DNA from: Leptotrichia hofstadii
Lineage (GTDB): Bacteria; Fusobacteriota; Fusobacteriia; Fusobacteriales; Leptotrichiaceae
Direction of reading: 5' to 3'
NCBI RefSeq assembly: GCF_007990525.1
Contig: NZ_AP019823.1
Coordinates: 1,364,001-1,428,000, forward strand
Length of the DNA: 64,000 nucleotides
A model generated the notes under the pieces. That model was not told where the DNA came from. It saw only the letters and a list, made by a program, of their open reading frames with translations, and ran no database searches. Shown here piece by piece: positions 43,388 to 52,312 of this stretch (position 1 is the first letter of the stretch; each line of letters starts with the position of its first letter). Made by a program: the position numbers and the translations under genes.

Positions 43388-44344
43388 TTAATTCTTTCTA
43401 CTTCCACCAATCTTCTCAAAAACAATCGACTTTGTTACTACATAAAGCAAAATCGCTATTAACAGAGGCAATACAATTGATGTCAATAAAATTATTCCAA
43501 TAATAACTGGCGTATTTTCAACCAAGTCTTTTGAGATAACATTTATTTCTTTTGAGAAATTATCAATCTTGACTTTTGCACTGTCAATTTGCCCTGGAAT
43601 GTTAAAAATACTTTTAGACTGATCTAATGAAAGCATCTCATCCTTCACTTTATTTAGTCTTCCTAAATCTTGATTCAGTTCAACAATTGCAGGCTCTTTA
43701 TATTCTTTTTCAAAATAGCTTGATATTGTGGAATTTACAAATATCGCACTTGGTAAAACTATGTAAATATAAAGCAATATGAAAAATGAATATTTAGAAA
43801 TTTTTCTTAAAATTTTTGTAACTTTATTTTTATAAATAGTATATGGAAAAATTGTAATTAATGAAATAAACGTCAAGATTGTAGCCAATTTTACCTTAAA
43901 AATTTCATAATAAATCGTTTCCAGCTTCAGTATAACAACGCTCGCAAGCGAGACTTTCCATAAAATATTTATCATATCGTAAATAGGCTGAATAATATCT
44001 CCAATCTCAATTTCCATTCCGACAATCATACTGACATTAACCGTACTTCCTTCAATAATATCCGTCGTTCCTTTCAAAAGCGACAATGTTAAAAACATCT
44101 TTTTAGACTCTTCATAAGTTTTTTCCAAATACGGCATTGTCAAATTTTTAAAAAAATTAAAAATTGTATGTTCAAAGATTTTATCCATTATTCCAAAAAT
44201 ACATAAAATCAGTCCAATTACAATTAATATTTTAACTAAAATATTCTTTTTGTCTAAATCCCACTTTGGAGAATCATTTTTCTGATTTTTCTTCAAGTTT
44301 TTACCCTCGTTTACTGTCAAAACAGCGTCATTTTTTTCTGCCAA
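43388..44344 (-). CDS. Polytopic membrane protein of unknown function
   Basis: A 318-residue protein with a charged N-terminal tail. Membrane helices are near residues 33-50 (ILVKILIVIGLILCIFGIM), 130-150, 155-172 and 183-205, and a final pair of segments lies at about 275-305. Between the last helices is a periplasmic or cytoplasmic segment with coiled-coil character (LNKVKDEMLSLDQSK). Translation starts at a TTG preceded by AAAGGAG, an uncommon but well-supported start. No family recognised. Confidence 0.65.
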   Translation of the reverse strand: MAEKNDAVLTVNEGKNLKKNQKNDSPKWDLDKKNILVKILIVIGLILCIFGIMDKIFEHTIFNFFKNLTMPYLEKTYEESKKMFLTLSLLKGTTDIIEGSTVNVSMIVGMEIEIGDIIQPIYDMINILWKVSLASVVILKLETIYYEIFKVKLATILTFISLITIFPYTIYKNKVTKILRKISKYSFFILLYIYIVLPSAIFVNSTISSYFEKEYKEPAIVELNQDLGRLNKVKDEMLSLDQSKSIFNIPGQIDSAKVKIDNFSKEINVISKDLVENTPVIIGIILLTSIVLPLLIAILLYVVTKSIVFEKIGGSRKN

Positions 44345-44390
44345 TTAATCTCACTCCTTTTTTATTTCAATTGTTTTCAAACATTTATTA

Positions 44391-44542
44391 AGCTGTATCT
44401 GAAAACTCAAAATCTATGTTATTTTTAATGTTTTTTTGATTTTATAAATTATGCAAATCACGACAAAATCAGTGTTTGTTATTTTTGATTTTGGAAAAAT
44501 TTGTTAAAAATTCATCATTTTGAGAATTTTCAGACACGCCCT
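44391..44542. mobile_element. Probable MITE with imperfect terminal inverted repeats
   Basis: The left end AGCTGTATCTGAAAACTCAA and the right end, read in reverse from 44542, AGGGCGTGTCTGAAAATTCT match as inverted termini over about 25 bases, both continuing CTCAAAAT. The 150-base interior is noncoding. Flanks read TTATTA and TAATAA, compatible with a short TA-type target duplication. It fills the gap between a membrane gene and tcdA. Confidence 0.5.
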
Positions 44543-44647
44543 AATAACTACAAACTTGTTTGATAATTTATTTTAGAAATTATAACGTTAAAATTAAGTC
44601 ATCAAATAATCTTATTAGTAATTTAAGATATTTAACATTACCTATAT

Positions 44648-45406
44648 TTAATCCCACTCCAATAACTTTCTCACTACATAAGAAGCTAGTACAAGACCAG
44701 CTGCTCCTGGGACAAACGAATTACTTCCAGGTGTAGTTTTTCTCGGAATTTTATTATTTTCCCTAAATTCAGTTGGCAATTCTTCCTTAAATAGTTCTGA
44801 CTTATTTGGCTGTACAGGTATTTCTTTTGAAAATGCAACTGGAACATTTGTAATCCCTTTCTTTTTCAAAATACTTCTGATAGTTCTTGCCATCGGACAA
44901 ACAGATGTATTTTTTATTTTTGCAATTTCCACCATTTCAGGGTGCATCTTGTTCCCAAATCCCATTGAAGAAATAATATTTATGTTATTTTTCACACAAT
45001 ATTTAATCAAATTAATTTTACTTCCAATAACATCAATCGCATCCACAACAAAATCATATTTGTTATTTCCCAAAACTTCATCCACATCGTCATAAACTAA
45101 CCTTTTTACAAGTTCAACCTTACAATTTGGATTAATGTCCAAAATTCTGTCTTTCATAACATCAATCTTAGACTTCCCGATTGTGCTTCTAAGTGAATGC
45201 AACTGCCTATTAATATTCGACTCCGAAATCTCATCAAAATCAACCATAGTAATATGTCCAACTCCAGACCTTGCCAAAGCCTCCACGGTGTAAGATCCAA
45301 CGCCACCAACTCCAAACACAATAACACGAGAATTCCTTAATTTTTCAATTCCATCTTCTCCAACCATCATAGAAAATCTGGCAAAGGTCTGATTCTTATC
45401 GTTCAT
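44648..45406 (-). CDS. tcdA: tRNA threonylcarbamoyladenosine dehydratase TcdA
   Basis: A 252-residue E1-like ATP-dependent enzyme converting t6A37 of tRNA to its cyclic form. VIVFGVGGVGSYTVEALARSG is the ATP-binding loop. VDFDEISESNINRQLHS, then DVMKDRILDINP, and VVDAIDVIGSKINLI complete the adenylation site. The C-terminal PGSNSFVPGAAGLVLASYVVR is typical of TcdA (CsdL). AGGGGAGATG precedes the ATG. Confidence 0.93.
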   Translation of the reverse strand: MNDKNQTFARFSMMVGEDGIEKLRNSRVIVFGVGGVGSYTVEALARSGVGHITMVDFDEISESNINRQLHSLRSTIGKSKIDVMKDRILDINPNCKVELVKRLVYDDVDEVLGNNKYDFVVDAIDVIGSKINLIKYCVKNNINIISSMGFGNKMHPEMVEIAKIKNTSVCPMARTIRSILKKKGITNVPVAFSKEIPVQPNKSELFKEELPTEFRENNKIPRKTTPGSNSFVPGAAGLVLASYVVRKLLEWD

Positions 45407-45605
45407 TTTTTTTCATCTCCCCTTTCAATATAGAATTTTATATTCTCTATCTAAAATTTCGCTCATATTATATCATAAATATTTAAAATGTAAATAGTGA
45501 GAGTATAAATTTTTATTATAAAGTTTTATTTGGTACTTTTAATTTATTTAATACTAAATCCTATTAGAAAACAGTATTGAATAAAAAGTTAAATAAATAT
45601 AGTTA

Positions 45606-45634
45606 TTGAAAAAAACATCAATTTATAATATAAT
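45606..45634 (+). promoter_or_regulatory. Promoter for htpX
   Basis: TTGAAA at 45606-45611 and TATAAT at 45629-45634, 17-base spacer, 40 bases before htpX. Confidence 0.65.
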
Positions 45635-45673
45635 ACCTTTAACACAAATTAAAAGAAAGGAAAAAAGATACCT

Positions 45674-46546
45674 ATGTTTATAAATACTATGAAAACAGGT
45701 TTTTTAATGTTTGGATTAGTTTTTCTCTTTGTAGCAATTGGTGGTGCATTAGGAAGTCAAAAGGGAGCAGTAATTGGACTTCTGATTGCTGGGGGAATGA
45801 GTTTTTATAGCTACTGGTTCAGTGATAAAATGGTTATAAAAGCGTATAATGGGCAAGAAGTTACTTCCCGAACTAATCCAAGATTATATCAGTTAATACA
45901 AAGGCTGGCAAATAATGCAAATCTGCCAATGCCAAAAATTTACATAATTCCAGAACGTCAGCCAAACGCATTTGCAACTGGGAGAAATCCTCAAAATGCT
46001 GCTGTGGCATGTACTGCGGGATTGCTTGAACTGATGGATGATAATGAGCTGGCTGGAGTTATGGCTCATGAATTGGGACATATAAAACATCGTGATATTC
46101 TAGTAAGTACAGTTGCAGCCACTTTTGCTGGAGCGATTGCCAATATTGCACGATTTTTACCTTATGTATCAAGTGGAGATAATCGAAATGGAGAACGACG
46201 AAGAAATAATGTTGGAACTGCAATGCTGCTTTCATTTTTAGCTCCAATAGCAGCTTCAATAATTCAAATGTCTATCTCACGAAAAAGAGAATATATGGCA
46301 GACAGGGCTGGAGCAGAATATTCAGGAAATCCTTTATATTTACGTAACGCATTACAAAAATTAGAAAGTTACAGCCATAATATTGCAATGAGCAGACAAG
46401 ATCCTGCAACAGCGCACATGTTTATTGTAAATCCATTTTCAGGATTGGGAAATTTTAATTTAAAAAGCCTATTTAGTACACATCCGTCTACTGAAGATAG
46501 AATTAGGGAACTGGAAAAAATGGCAAGGGAACAGCATTTAATCTAA
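45674..46546 (+). CDS. htpX: HtpX-family membrane zinc metalloprotease
   Basis: A 290-residue M48 protease of the inner membrane that degrades misfolded membrane proteins. Two N-terminal helices (about residues 8-50) precede the catalytic domain. The zinc motif HELGH falls at residues 132-136 in VMAHELGHIKHRD. A second hydrophobic pair follows, then RKREYMADRAGAEYSG with the third zinc ligand Glu. The end FSTHPSTEDRIREL is diagnostic. It is followed by a small membrane protein gene on the same strand. Confidence 0.93.
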   Translation: MFINTMKTGFLMFGLVFLFVAIGGALGSQKGAVIGLLIAGGMSFYSYWFSDKMVIKAYNGQEVTSRTNPRLYQLIQRLANNANLPMPKIYIIPERQPNAFATGRNPQNAAVACTAGLLELMDDNELAGVMAHELGHIKHRDILVSTVAATFAGAIANIARFLPYVSSGDNRNGERRRNNVGTAMLLSFLAPIAASIIQMSISRKREYMADRAGAEYSGNPLYLRNALQKLESYSHNIAMSRQDPATAHMFIVNPFSGLGNFNLKSLFSTHPSTEDRIRELEKMAREQHLI

Positions 46547-46633
46547 TTTTGCTATAAAACCTCTTATTTTACTTGAGAATTTATTTTAAATATGTTAAAA
46601 TGTATAAAAATTATCAAATATGGAGAATTAGAT

Positions 46634-47020
46634 ATGATAAATGCTTTTACATTTTTAACATTATTATTACTTTTTGTACGTGTTTATTCACTCGTATCTT
46701 TGCTATTCCTAAGTGGAAAGCGAGTACAGTTTGCCGAAAGAATAACAGTACTTATACTGCTGCTTGAAGTCTTAACTATATTTTTATATAGCTTTTTCGC
46801 TTCGTTCCGTTACTTGCTGCCACCAGCTCTAATGCTGCTAAAAACTCCCAAATTTTTGATTTTCAAAAATTTTTCAATGGTACTTTTATCGTATTCCCTC
46901 TTGAATCTGGCACTAAGTTTTACGTTCAACAGTCAAAATATTTTTAAATTTATAAATAGATTTCTAGTAGGGATAGTATTATTGACAAATATTATTTATG
47001 GATTTTTATTAATAGTTTAA
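46634..47020 (+). CDS. Small polytopic membrane protein
   Basis: 128 residues with four predicted membrane helices (FTFLTLLLLFVRVYSLVSLLF, ITVLILLLEVLTIFLYSFFA, FSMVLLSYSLLNLALSF and FLVGIVLLTNIIYGFLLIV). The ATG at 46634 follows a GGAG site; an earlier ATG at 46592 adds a cytosolic-looking stretch. Function unknown. It is probably cotranscribed with htpX and ends at a strong terminator. Confidence 0.6.
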   Translation: MINAFTFLTLLLLFVRVYSLVSLLFLSGKRVQFAERITVLILLLEVLTIFLYSFFASFRYLLPPALMLLKTPKFLIFKNFSMVLLSYSLLNLALSFTFNSQNIFKFINRFLVGIVLLTNIIYGFLLIV

Positions 47021-47033
47021 ATTTTAAGTAAAT

Positions 47034-47078
47034 AAAAAGTGTACTGAATAGAATTTATCTAAAAAGTACACTTTTTTT
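47034..47078 (+). terminator. Terminator after the htpX unit
   Basis: AAAAAGTGTACT at 47034-47045 pairs with AGTACACTTTTT at 47065-47076 and runs into more Ts. Confidence 0.75.
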
Positions 47079-47166
47079 ATAATTTTTATTTTTCATAAAT
47101 GTTATAAAATTCAAATTAAGATAATAAAAATTAATTAAATTTGAATAATAAATATAATTTATGTAA

Positions 47167-47379
47167 CTATCCTTCTTGTTTTTCAAGAATCATATTTACT
47201 TCCTCAATAATCATGTCCGGATTTAGTCCGTGAACTGCAATTCCTTCTCCCAATGTTTCAGCACTTGAAATAATACACCCAACACATCCAAGTCCGTATC
47301 TCATAAGCACTTGTGCTATAATCGGATATTTTTCAACTGCTTCCATAATATTCATATCCTTTGTCACTTTTTCTACCAT
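47167..47379 (-). CDS. DUF1858 domain protein
   Basis: A 70-residue protein fitting DUF1858: DMNIMEAVEKYPIIAQVLMRYGLGCVGC then ETLGEGIAVHGLNPDMIIEEVN. Cys32 and Cys35 form the conserved CxxC pair. The family is found in anaerobes, often beside hybrid-cluster or redox proteins, and may bind a metal or ligand; the role is unproven. AGGAAA precedes the ATG. It is monocistronic, upstream of nothing obvious. Confidence 0.85.
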   Translation of the reverse strand: MVEKVTKDMNIMEAVEKYPIIAQVLMRYGLGCVGCIISSAETLGEGIAVHGLNPDMIIEEVNMILEKQEG

Positions 47380-47522
47380 AATTTTCCTCCGTTAATTATC
47401 ATTTTATAATGTAAGTATATCAAATTAAATTATACTAGTCAACTTTAAATACCAAATATTTTTCAATTCAAAATTATATAACTTTATGTAAAATGACTGA
47501 TTTTCGTAATTTTAAATAAAAG

Positions 47523-47590
47523 AGATTGAATCAAAATAAATTTAATGATTATTCTTAATAAACAATAATTAATTTTATCCAATTCAATCT
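47523..47590 (-). terminator. Terminator after sodA
   Basis: AGATTGAAT at 47523-47531 pairs with ATTCAATCT at 47582-47590, with further A/T pairing inside and a CTTTTATTT run on the minus strand. Confidence 0.6.
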
Positions 47591-47622
47591 AAATCTATAA
47601 ATCTATTTTAATTTACTTCCTA

Positions 47623-48258
47623 TTATTTTGCTGCTTCATATTTTTTAGATACTTCATCCCAGTTTATAACATTGAAAAATGCTGAAATATAATCTGGTCG
47701 TCTATTTTGATAATTTAGATAATATGCATGTTCCCATACGTCTATTCCCAAAATTGGAGTTCCTTGTGAACATCCACAAGAAGTTGCTCCTGGCATTAGT
47801 GGATTATCTTGATTTGCAGTTGAAGTAACTTTTAATTTTCCATCTTTATTTACAACAAGCCAAGCCCAACCCGAACCAAATCTAGTTGCCGCAGCTTTTG
47901 CAAATTCTTCTTTAAATGCATCAAAGCTTCCAAATGATTCTTTTATTTTTTCAGCTAACTCTCCTGTAGGCTCTCCGCCTGCGTTAGGACCCATTATTTC
48001 AAAATATAAGTTATGGTTGTAAAAACCTCCACCGTTGTTTCTAACAGCTCCACGGATTTGTTCTGGCAATACTTCCAAATTTGCCAAGATTTCTTCTATC
48101 GGTTTTTCCAAAAATTGTGGCGCATTGTTTTTTAATGCATCATTCAAGTTGTTTGTATAAGCTGCATGGTGTTTTCCATAATGGATTTCCATAGTTTTTG
48201 CATCAATATTTGGTTCTAATGCATCAAAATTATAAGACAATTCTATTTGTTTAAACAT
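47623..48258 (-). CDS. sodA: Iron/manganese superoxide dismutase
   Basis: A 211-residue SOD converting superoxide to oxygen and peroxide. Metal ligands are in [16 protein letters not shown] (first His), [14 protein letters not shown] (second His) and [20 protein letters not shown] (Asp and His). An unusual feature is the loop before the last motif, [18 protein letters not shown]. This has five to six extra residues including a CxC compared with most family members. AAGGAGTG precedes the ATG and a TTGATT-17-TAAAAT promoter lies upstream. Confidence 0.95.
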   Translation of the reverse strand: MFKQIELSYNFDALEPNIDAKTMEIHYGKHHAAYTNNLNDALKNNAPQFLEKPIEEILANLEVLPEQIRGAVRNNGGGFYNHNLYFEIMGPNAGGEPTGELAEKIKESFGSFDAFKEEFAKAAATRFGSGWAWLVVNKDGKLKVTSTANQDNPLMPGATSCGCSQGTPILGIDVWEHAYYLNYQNRRPDYISAFFNVINWDEVSKKYEAAK

Positions 48259-48487
48259 TTTTTATCACTCCTTGTATATTTTATGATACATTTTAGCACA
48301 TTATTTTTATAAAATCAATAAAAATTTATATTTTTTATGATTTTGTTATTGTTACAATTATGAATTAGTTAATTAAAATATTCACTATGCTGCATAAATT
48401 AGAATTTATATAACTTTTTCAAATTTAACTGAGAAATTCAGCAAAGGAGCAAGATAAAACAATTCTAAATTTAATTTAAAATTATTA

Positions 48488-49165
48488 TTATTCTTTTATA
48501 ATATATCCCACGCTTCTTACAGTCTTAATAATCTTCTGTTCATGCCCTTTATCTATTTTTGATCTTAAAAAATTAACATATACATCTACAATGTTGCTTT
48601 CTGAAACAAAGTCTATGTCCCAAATTTTTTCAGAAATCATTGTTCTTGTAAGAACTCTGTTCTTGTTTCTTAAGAAGTATTCTAATAGCAGAAATTCCTT
48701 ATTAGTTAATTCAATTTCTTTTCCATCACGCTTAACTTCTCTATTTGCAGGATTTAATGTCAAATCATAAGCTGTCAAAATTCCCATTTCGTCTTCTGTT
48801 AAACGTTTGTTTAAGATTCTTACGATTGCTCTGAATTTAGCAGAAAGTTCTTCCAGCCTGAAATCGTTGTATATATAATCATCTATTCCTTTTAGCAGGG
48901 CCTCTGTTTTCGCATATCTGTCATCCTGTTCAATTGCCATCAAGATATAGCTTTGTTTTTTATATCTTAACACTCTTTCAATTGCCAACGGAAAGTCTTC
49001 TATTGAACTTATATCCAAAAAGGCAATGTCAAGAGATTCTGTTTTTAGGGCATCTAGCATTTGCTCCTCATTTTCTGCCAGTATAACATTAAAACTTAAT
49101 TCTTTTAACAGCTGTCCCACTACCATTCTAGTTTTTTCATTTTTATTAAATACTAATACTTTCAT
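48488..49165 (-). CDS. OmpR-family response regulator with atypical receiver
   Basis: 225 residues from the ATG at 49165. The receiver starts VLVFNKNEKTRMVVGQLL, where Asn and Lys replace the paired acidic residues that bind magnesium. The Asp in DIAFLDISS is in the phosphoacceptor position, but the conserved Lys of the KPF motif is NDF. Canonical phosphorylation is therefore unlikely. The C-terminal winged helix is intact (LTNKEFLLLEYFLRNKNRVLTR to VRSVGYIIKE) and should bind DNA. No histidine kinase is adjacent. A short upstream frame overlaps the leader. Confidence 0.88.
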   Translation of the reverse strand: MKVLVFNKNEKTRMVVGQLLKELSFNVILAENEEQMLDALKTESLDIAFLDISSIEDFPLAIERVLRYKKQSYILMAIEQDDRYAKTEALLKGIDDYIYNDFRLEELSAKFRAIVRILNKRLTEDEMGILTAYDLTLNPANREVKRDGKEIELTNKEFLLLEYFLRNKNRVLTRTMISEKIWDIDFVSESNIVDVYVNFLRSKIDKGHEQKIIKTVRSVGYIIKE

Positions 49166-49169
49166 TTTC

Positions 49170-49202
49170 TTATTGTATAATAAATACACTAAGTTGCGGC
49201 AT
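49170..49202 (-). other. Ten-codon upstream frame before the response regulator
   Basis: ATG at 49202 opens MPQLSVFIIQ and stops four bases before the regulator ATG. An AAAGGAG site lies 13 bases before it, while the regulator ATG itself has only a weak AAGAAA. Reinitiation coupling is possible. A GTG at 49189 in the regulator frame is an alternative explanation for the ribosome site. Confidence 0.35.
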
Positions 49203-49231
49203 ATTTAAAATACTTCTCCTTTCGCTCTTGG

Positions 49232-50032
49232 TTACTTTTCTAATTTTTCAATTATTTTAGTAATTATATCATTCATTTTTCTTGATGCTACAGAATCATT
49301 TGAAATAAATGGTAACCCATTATCACTAGATTCCACGATATTTCCATCCAATGGTATTGAGCCTAAAAAGTCAGTCTTTTTTTCTTGTGCCATCGTTTCA
49401 GCACCGCCTTTTTTAAATATATTCACTTCCTTTTGACAGTCAGGGCAAATAAAACCACTCATATTTTCGATTATTCCAAGCACATTTAAATTAATTAATT
49501 TAGCAAAGTTTATTGCTCTCGTAGAATCCAGAATGGAAACTTTTTGCGGTGTTGTAACTATTATTGCCTTAGAATCTGTTCCAATATTCTGTGCAATACC
49601 TAATGTCTCATCACCTGTTCCAGGCGGCAAATCGACTATTAAAAAATCAATTTCTCCCCATCTGATTCCTTCCAGCATTTCCATTATTGCCGTAATCTTT
49701 TGCGGACCCTTCCATACAACTGGAGAATTATCAGGTACAAAAAAACTTAATGATGATATGTGTAAGTTTTCTGTTATTTCCAATGGTTCAGAAATCTTTG
49801 AAAGTTTTACACCTTCCTTTCCAAACATAATTGGAATATTTGGTCCATGCAAATCAGCATCAAGAATACCAACTTTGTATCCTCTTAATGAAAGTCCATA
49901 AGCTAAATTAACAGATGCAGTTGATTTTCCAACTCCACCTTTACCGCTCATTACTACTATTTTATGCTTAATCTTGGACATGTTGGAATCAATTCTTTGT
50001 TTTCTTTCAGCTAAAGCTGGATTAGTTTGCAT
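49232..50032 (-). CDS. mrp: Mrp/NBP35-type iron-sulfur cluster carrier ATPase
   Basis: A 266-residue P-loop protein with the deviant Walker A KGGVGKST in VVMSGKGGVGKSTASVNLA. It also has ILDADLHGPNIPIM, then VWKGPQKITAI, DFLIVDLPPGTGDETL, and ENMSGFICPDCQ carrying the CxxC that holds a bridging iron-sulfur cluster between two subunits. There is no N-terminal MIP18 domain. AAGGAGG precedes the ATG. It sits directly upstream of the atypical regulator on the same strand. Confidence 0.92.
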   Translation of the reverse strand: MQTNPALAERKQRIDSNMSKIKHKIVVMSGKGGVGKSTASVNLAYGLSLRGYKVGILDADLHGPNIPIMFGKEGVKLSKISEPLEITENLHISSLSFFVPDNSPVVWKGPQKITAIMEMLEGIRWGEIDFLIVDLPPGTGDETLGIAQNIGTDSKAIIVTTPQKVSILDSTRAINFAKLINLNVLGIIENMSGFICPDCQKEVNIFKKGGAETMAQEKKTDFLGSIPLDGNIVESSDNGLPFISNDSVASRKMNDIITKIIEKLEK

Positions 50033-50324
50033 TCATTCCTCCTTATTCTAAAAATATTCTAATTTTATTTAACTTCCCTACTTTAATTAAATCATAAACT
50101 CAGAAAAAATACAAGTGATTTTTTACATTTTTTTCAAAAAAAATTAATTTTTTTGTTATTATAAATAAATTATAACTAAAAATTTTTTTTATTAAAAAAT
50201 AAGCTGGACTAATCTCTTTCTTTTTTATATAATATATCTGAACCTTTTTTCAAAATAGCATACACAGCTTTGCAATTAATCCCAATGGTTCATGTTATAA
50301 ATAAAAAAGAAAGGAAAATAAATT

Positions 50325-50894
50325 ATGAATATATGTATAAAATCAAATATCCGAAGAATGCTGCTATTTTTTATAATGACTTTAGCGCTTCTATGCAAAT
50401 CCAAGACAGAAAAATATACATGGTACACCCCGAGAGAAGTGATTGCCAACATAGACATGCTGGAGCCGGGAGATATTCTTATTCTCTCTAAAAGACCAAC
50501 GTTACGTTCGATGTGGGGACATGCCGCAGTCCTTAACGAACATAAAAAAGTTGTCGAATTTCCATCTTATTCTGCAGGATATAGTGAAAGTCCGCTATAC
50601 GCCTGGAGAAACATTAAAAGAAAAGTTGCCATTTTTAGATTGAAAGGAATTGATAAAAAATTTAAAACTGCGCTATTTAAAGAAATTGACGATACAATAA
50701 CAAAGCCTTATGGATTAACATTTCACAAAAATTTTGACAAAAGGCTATACTGTTCACAATTTGTTTATCTTGTATTTAAGAAGGCTGGTGAAAAAGTTGG
50801 ACGTGAGATAAATCTTGATTCCAATGGTGGCGGATGGGTTATGCCCTTTGATATAATGGATTCTCCATTATTAGAAAATATTTCTCTTTATTAA
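50325..50894 (+). CDS. YiiX-like permuted NlpC/P60-papain-fold hydrolase
   Basis: A 189-residue protein with a short hydrophobic N-terminus (MLLFFIMTLALLC) and a permuted papain fold. His is in SMWGHAAVLNEHKKVVEF, followed by YAWRNIKRKVAIFRL and the Cys nucleophile in RLYCSQFVYLVFKKAG. YiiX/YebB proteins are thought to act on lipids or cell-wall peptides; the substrate is unknown. PGDILILS precedes the His strand as in the family. GAAAGGAAA precedes the ATG. It ends in a strong bidirectional terminator shared with metA. Confidence 0.75.
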   Translation: MNICIKSNIRRMLLFFIMTLALLCKSKTEKYTWYTPREVIANIDMLEPGDILILSKRPTLRSMWGHAAVLNEHKKVVEFPSYSAGYSESPLYAWRNIKRKVAIFRLKGIDKKFKTALFKEIDDTITKPYGLTFHKNFDKRLYCSQFVYLVFKKAGEKVGREINLDSNGGGWVMPFDIMDSPLLENISLY

Positions 50895-50907
50895 TAATTT
50901 TTACTTT

Positions 50908-50933
50908 AAAAAGCTCCCATTTGAGAGCTTTTT
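50908..50933. terminator. Bidirectional terminator between YiiX-like gene and metA
   Basis: AAAAAGCTC at 50908-50916 pairs perfectly with GAGCTTTTT at 50925-50933, between convergent genes. Confidence 0.85.
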
Positions 50934-50953
50934 CTATTTTGATATTTTTAAAA

Positions 50954-51892
50954 CTAAATTTGAAAATTAGAAATTTCTTCTAACTTTGTCAAATCATACG
51001 GCGTACCTTGATAAACATGATGATTTACCCAGTTGGAAAACAGTAAATTTGCATGAGCACGCCATACAAAAAGTGGTTCTTTGGTTACATCATCATTCGG
51101 ATAATAGTTAAATGGTACTTTTATATTTTTCCCCAATTTCACATCCCGCTCATATTCCTTGGCAAGTGTCATTCTATCGTATTCAAAATGTCCCATAATA
51201 AAAATGTTTCTTTTATCCTTAGTACGAACTATACTAACCCCTGCTTCTTTAGAATTTGCAATAATTTCAAGATCTGGTATTTTCTCTATATCTTCTGCAA
51301 GTACTTCTGTATGTCTTGACTGCGGCATATTAAACACTTCGTCAAACCCACGCAGCAGCATCGTATGGCAAATATCAATTTTTAATGGGTAAATTCCAAA
51401 AAGTTTTTCTTTTAATGGATATTTCTTTATTCCATAATGATAATAAAGAGCTGCCTGCGCTCCCCAGCAGATGCACATCGTTGAAAAAACGTGAGTCTTG
51501 CTCCATTCCATTACTTCCGATAATTCTTTCCAGTAAATAACCTCTTCAAAAGGTAAATTTTCCACTGGTGCTCCTGTTATAATCAAGCCGTCAAAATAAT
51601 CATTCTTTATATCATTAAAAGTCTTATAAAAATTAGACATATGTTCTTCTGAAACATTTTTGGACATATATGAAGCCATTTTTAAGAAAGTAACTTCCAT
51701 TTGAAGCGGAGTATTGCTAAGCAATCTCAGTAATTGAGTTTCTGTTTCAATTTTTGTAGGCATTAGATTTATTATTATAAATTTTAAAGGACGAATATCT
51801 TGCGACAATGCCCTATTTTCATCCATTACAAAGATGTTCTCCTTTGCTAAAATATCTACAGCCGGCAAGTTATTTGGTATTTTTATAGGCAT
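50954..51892 (-). CDS. metA: Homoserine O-acetyltransferase, MetA family
   Basis: A 312-residue enzyme that acylates homoserine in methionine synthesis. The nucleophile is Cys142 in [10 protein letters not shown]; His235 and Glu237 (IMGHFEYDR) complete the triad. Residue 111 is Glu ([14 protein letters not shown]), which in this family indicates acetyl-CoA rather than succinyl-CoA as acyl donor. Length and spacing match exactly. AAAGGAG precedes the ATG. It is the last gene of a minus-strand run with the small membrane protein and dnaN. Confidence 0.95.
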   Translation of the reverse strand: MPIKIPNNLPAVDILAKENIFVMDENRALSQDIRPLKFIIINLMPTKIETETQLLRLLSNTPLQMEVTFLKMASYMSKNVSEEHMSNFYKTFNDIKNDYFDGLIITGAPVENLPFEEVIYWKELSEVMEWSKTHVFSTMCICWGAQAALYYHYGIKKYPLKEKLFGIYPLKIDICHTMLLRGFDEVFNMPQSRHTEVLAEDIEKIPDLEIIANSKEAGVSIVRTKDKRNIFIMGHFEYDRMTLAKEYERDVKLGKNIKVPFNYYPNDDVTKEPLFVWRAHANLLFSNWVNHHVYQGTPYDLTKLEEISNFQI

Positions 51893-51920
51893 TGTGTATT
51901 CTCCTTTCTGTTTAGTTTAT

Positions 51921-52286
51921 TTATAACAAAGCATTTATATTCAAATATCTTATAGATATTATCAATAAAAATAATAATACAATATTCATTAACAGCACTT
52001 TTATCATAAAGATATTCCGTACATCTTTTTGCTTTACTTCATCAGGTATTTCCTCTTTTATTTTTTTCAATTTTAAATAGCTGTAAATCATTAATGCTAT
52101 TTTTAAGACAATATATATAAGAATATTAAATATTGTGATTACAGCAAAAATAATTAATCCTGTTATTACATTGCTAAGAATTTCATCTTGCATTTTTAAT
52201 TTCAAATAAATAATTATAGATAATTCTGGTAATAATGAAATTAATAACCAACTGAATTTTTCTGTTGCAGTCAACTGTTTATCCAT
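51921..52286 (-). CDS. Small membrane protein of unknown function
   Basis: A 121-residue protein with membrane helices WLLISLLPELSIIIYL, then NVITGLIIFAVITIFNILIY, VLKIALMIYSYL and VLLMNIVLLFLLIISI. The ATG at 52286 has an AGGGTGGT site; an upstream ATG at 52298 overlaps that site. It lies between dnaN and metA in a tight same-strand run. No family recognised. Confidence 0.6.
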   Translation of the reverse strand: MDKQLTATEKFSWLLISLLPELSIIIYLKLKMQDEILSNVITGLIIFAVITIFNILIYIVLKIALMIYSYLKLKKIKEEIPDEVKQKDVRNIFMIKVLLMNIVLLFLLIISIRYLNINALL

Positions 52287-52312
52287 ACCACCCTCCATTA
52301 GTTAATAAGAAA

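Noticed and set aside
45674-47020. htpX and the following small membrane gene as a new stress system
   Set aside because: Ordinary two-gene unit; the second gene has only hydrophobic helices and no motif tying it to HtpX.
50895-51920. Possible SAM or T-box riboswitch for metA
   Set aside because: Only 28 bases separate metA from the upstream gene, with no room for a riboswitch; it appears to be read from the dnaN run.
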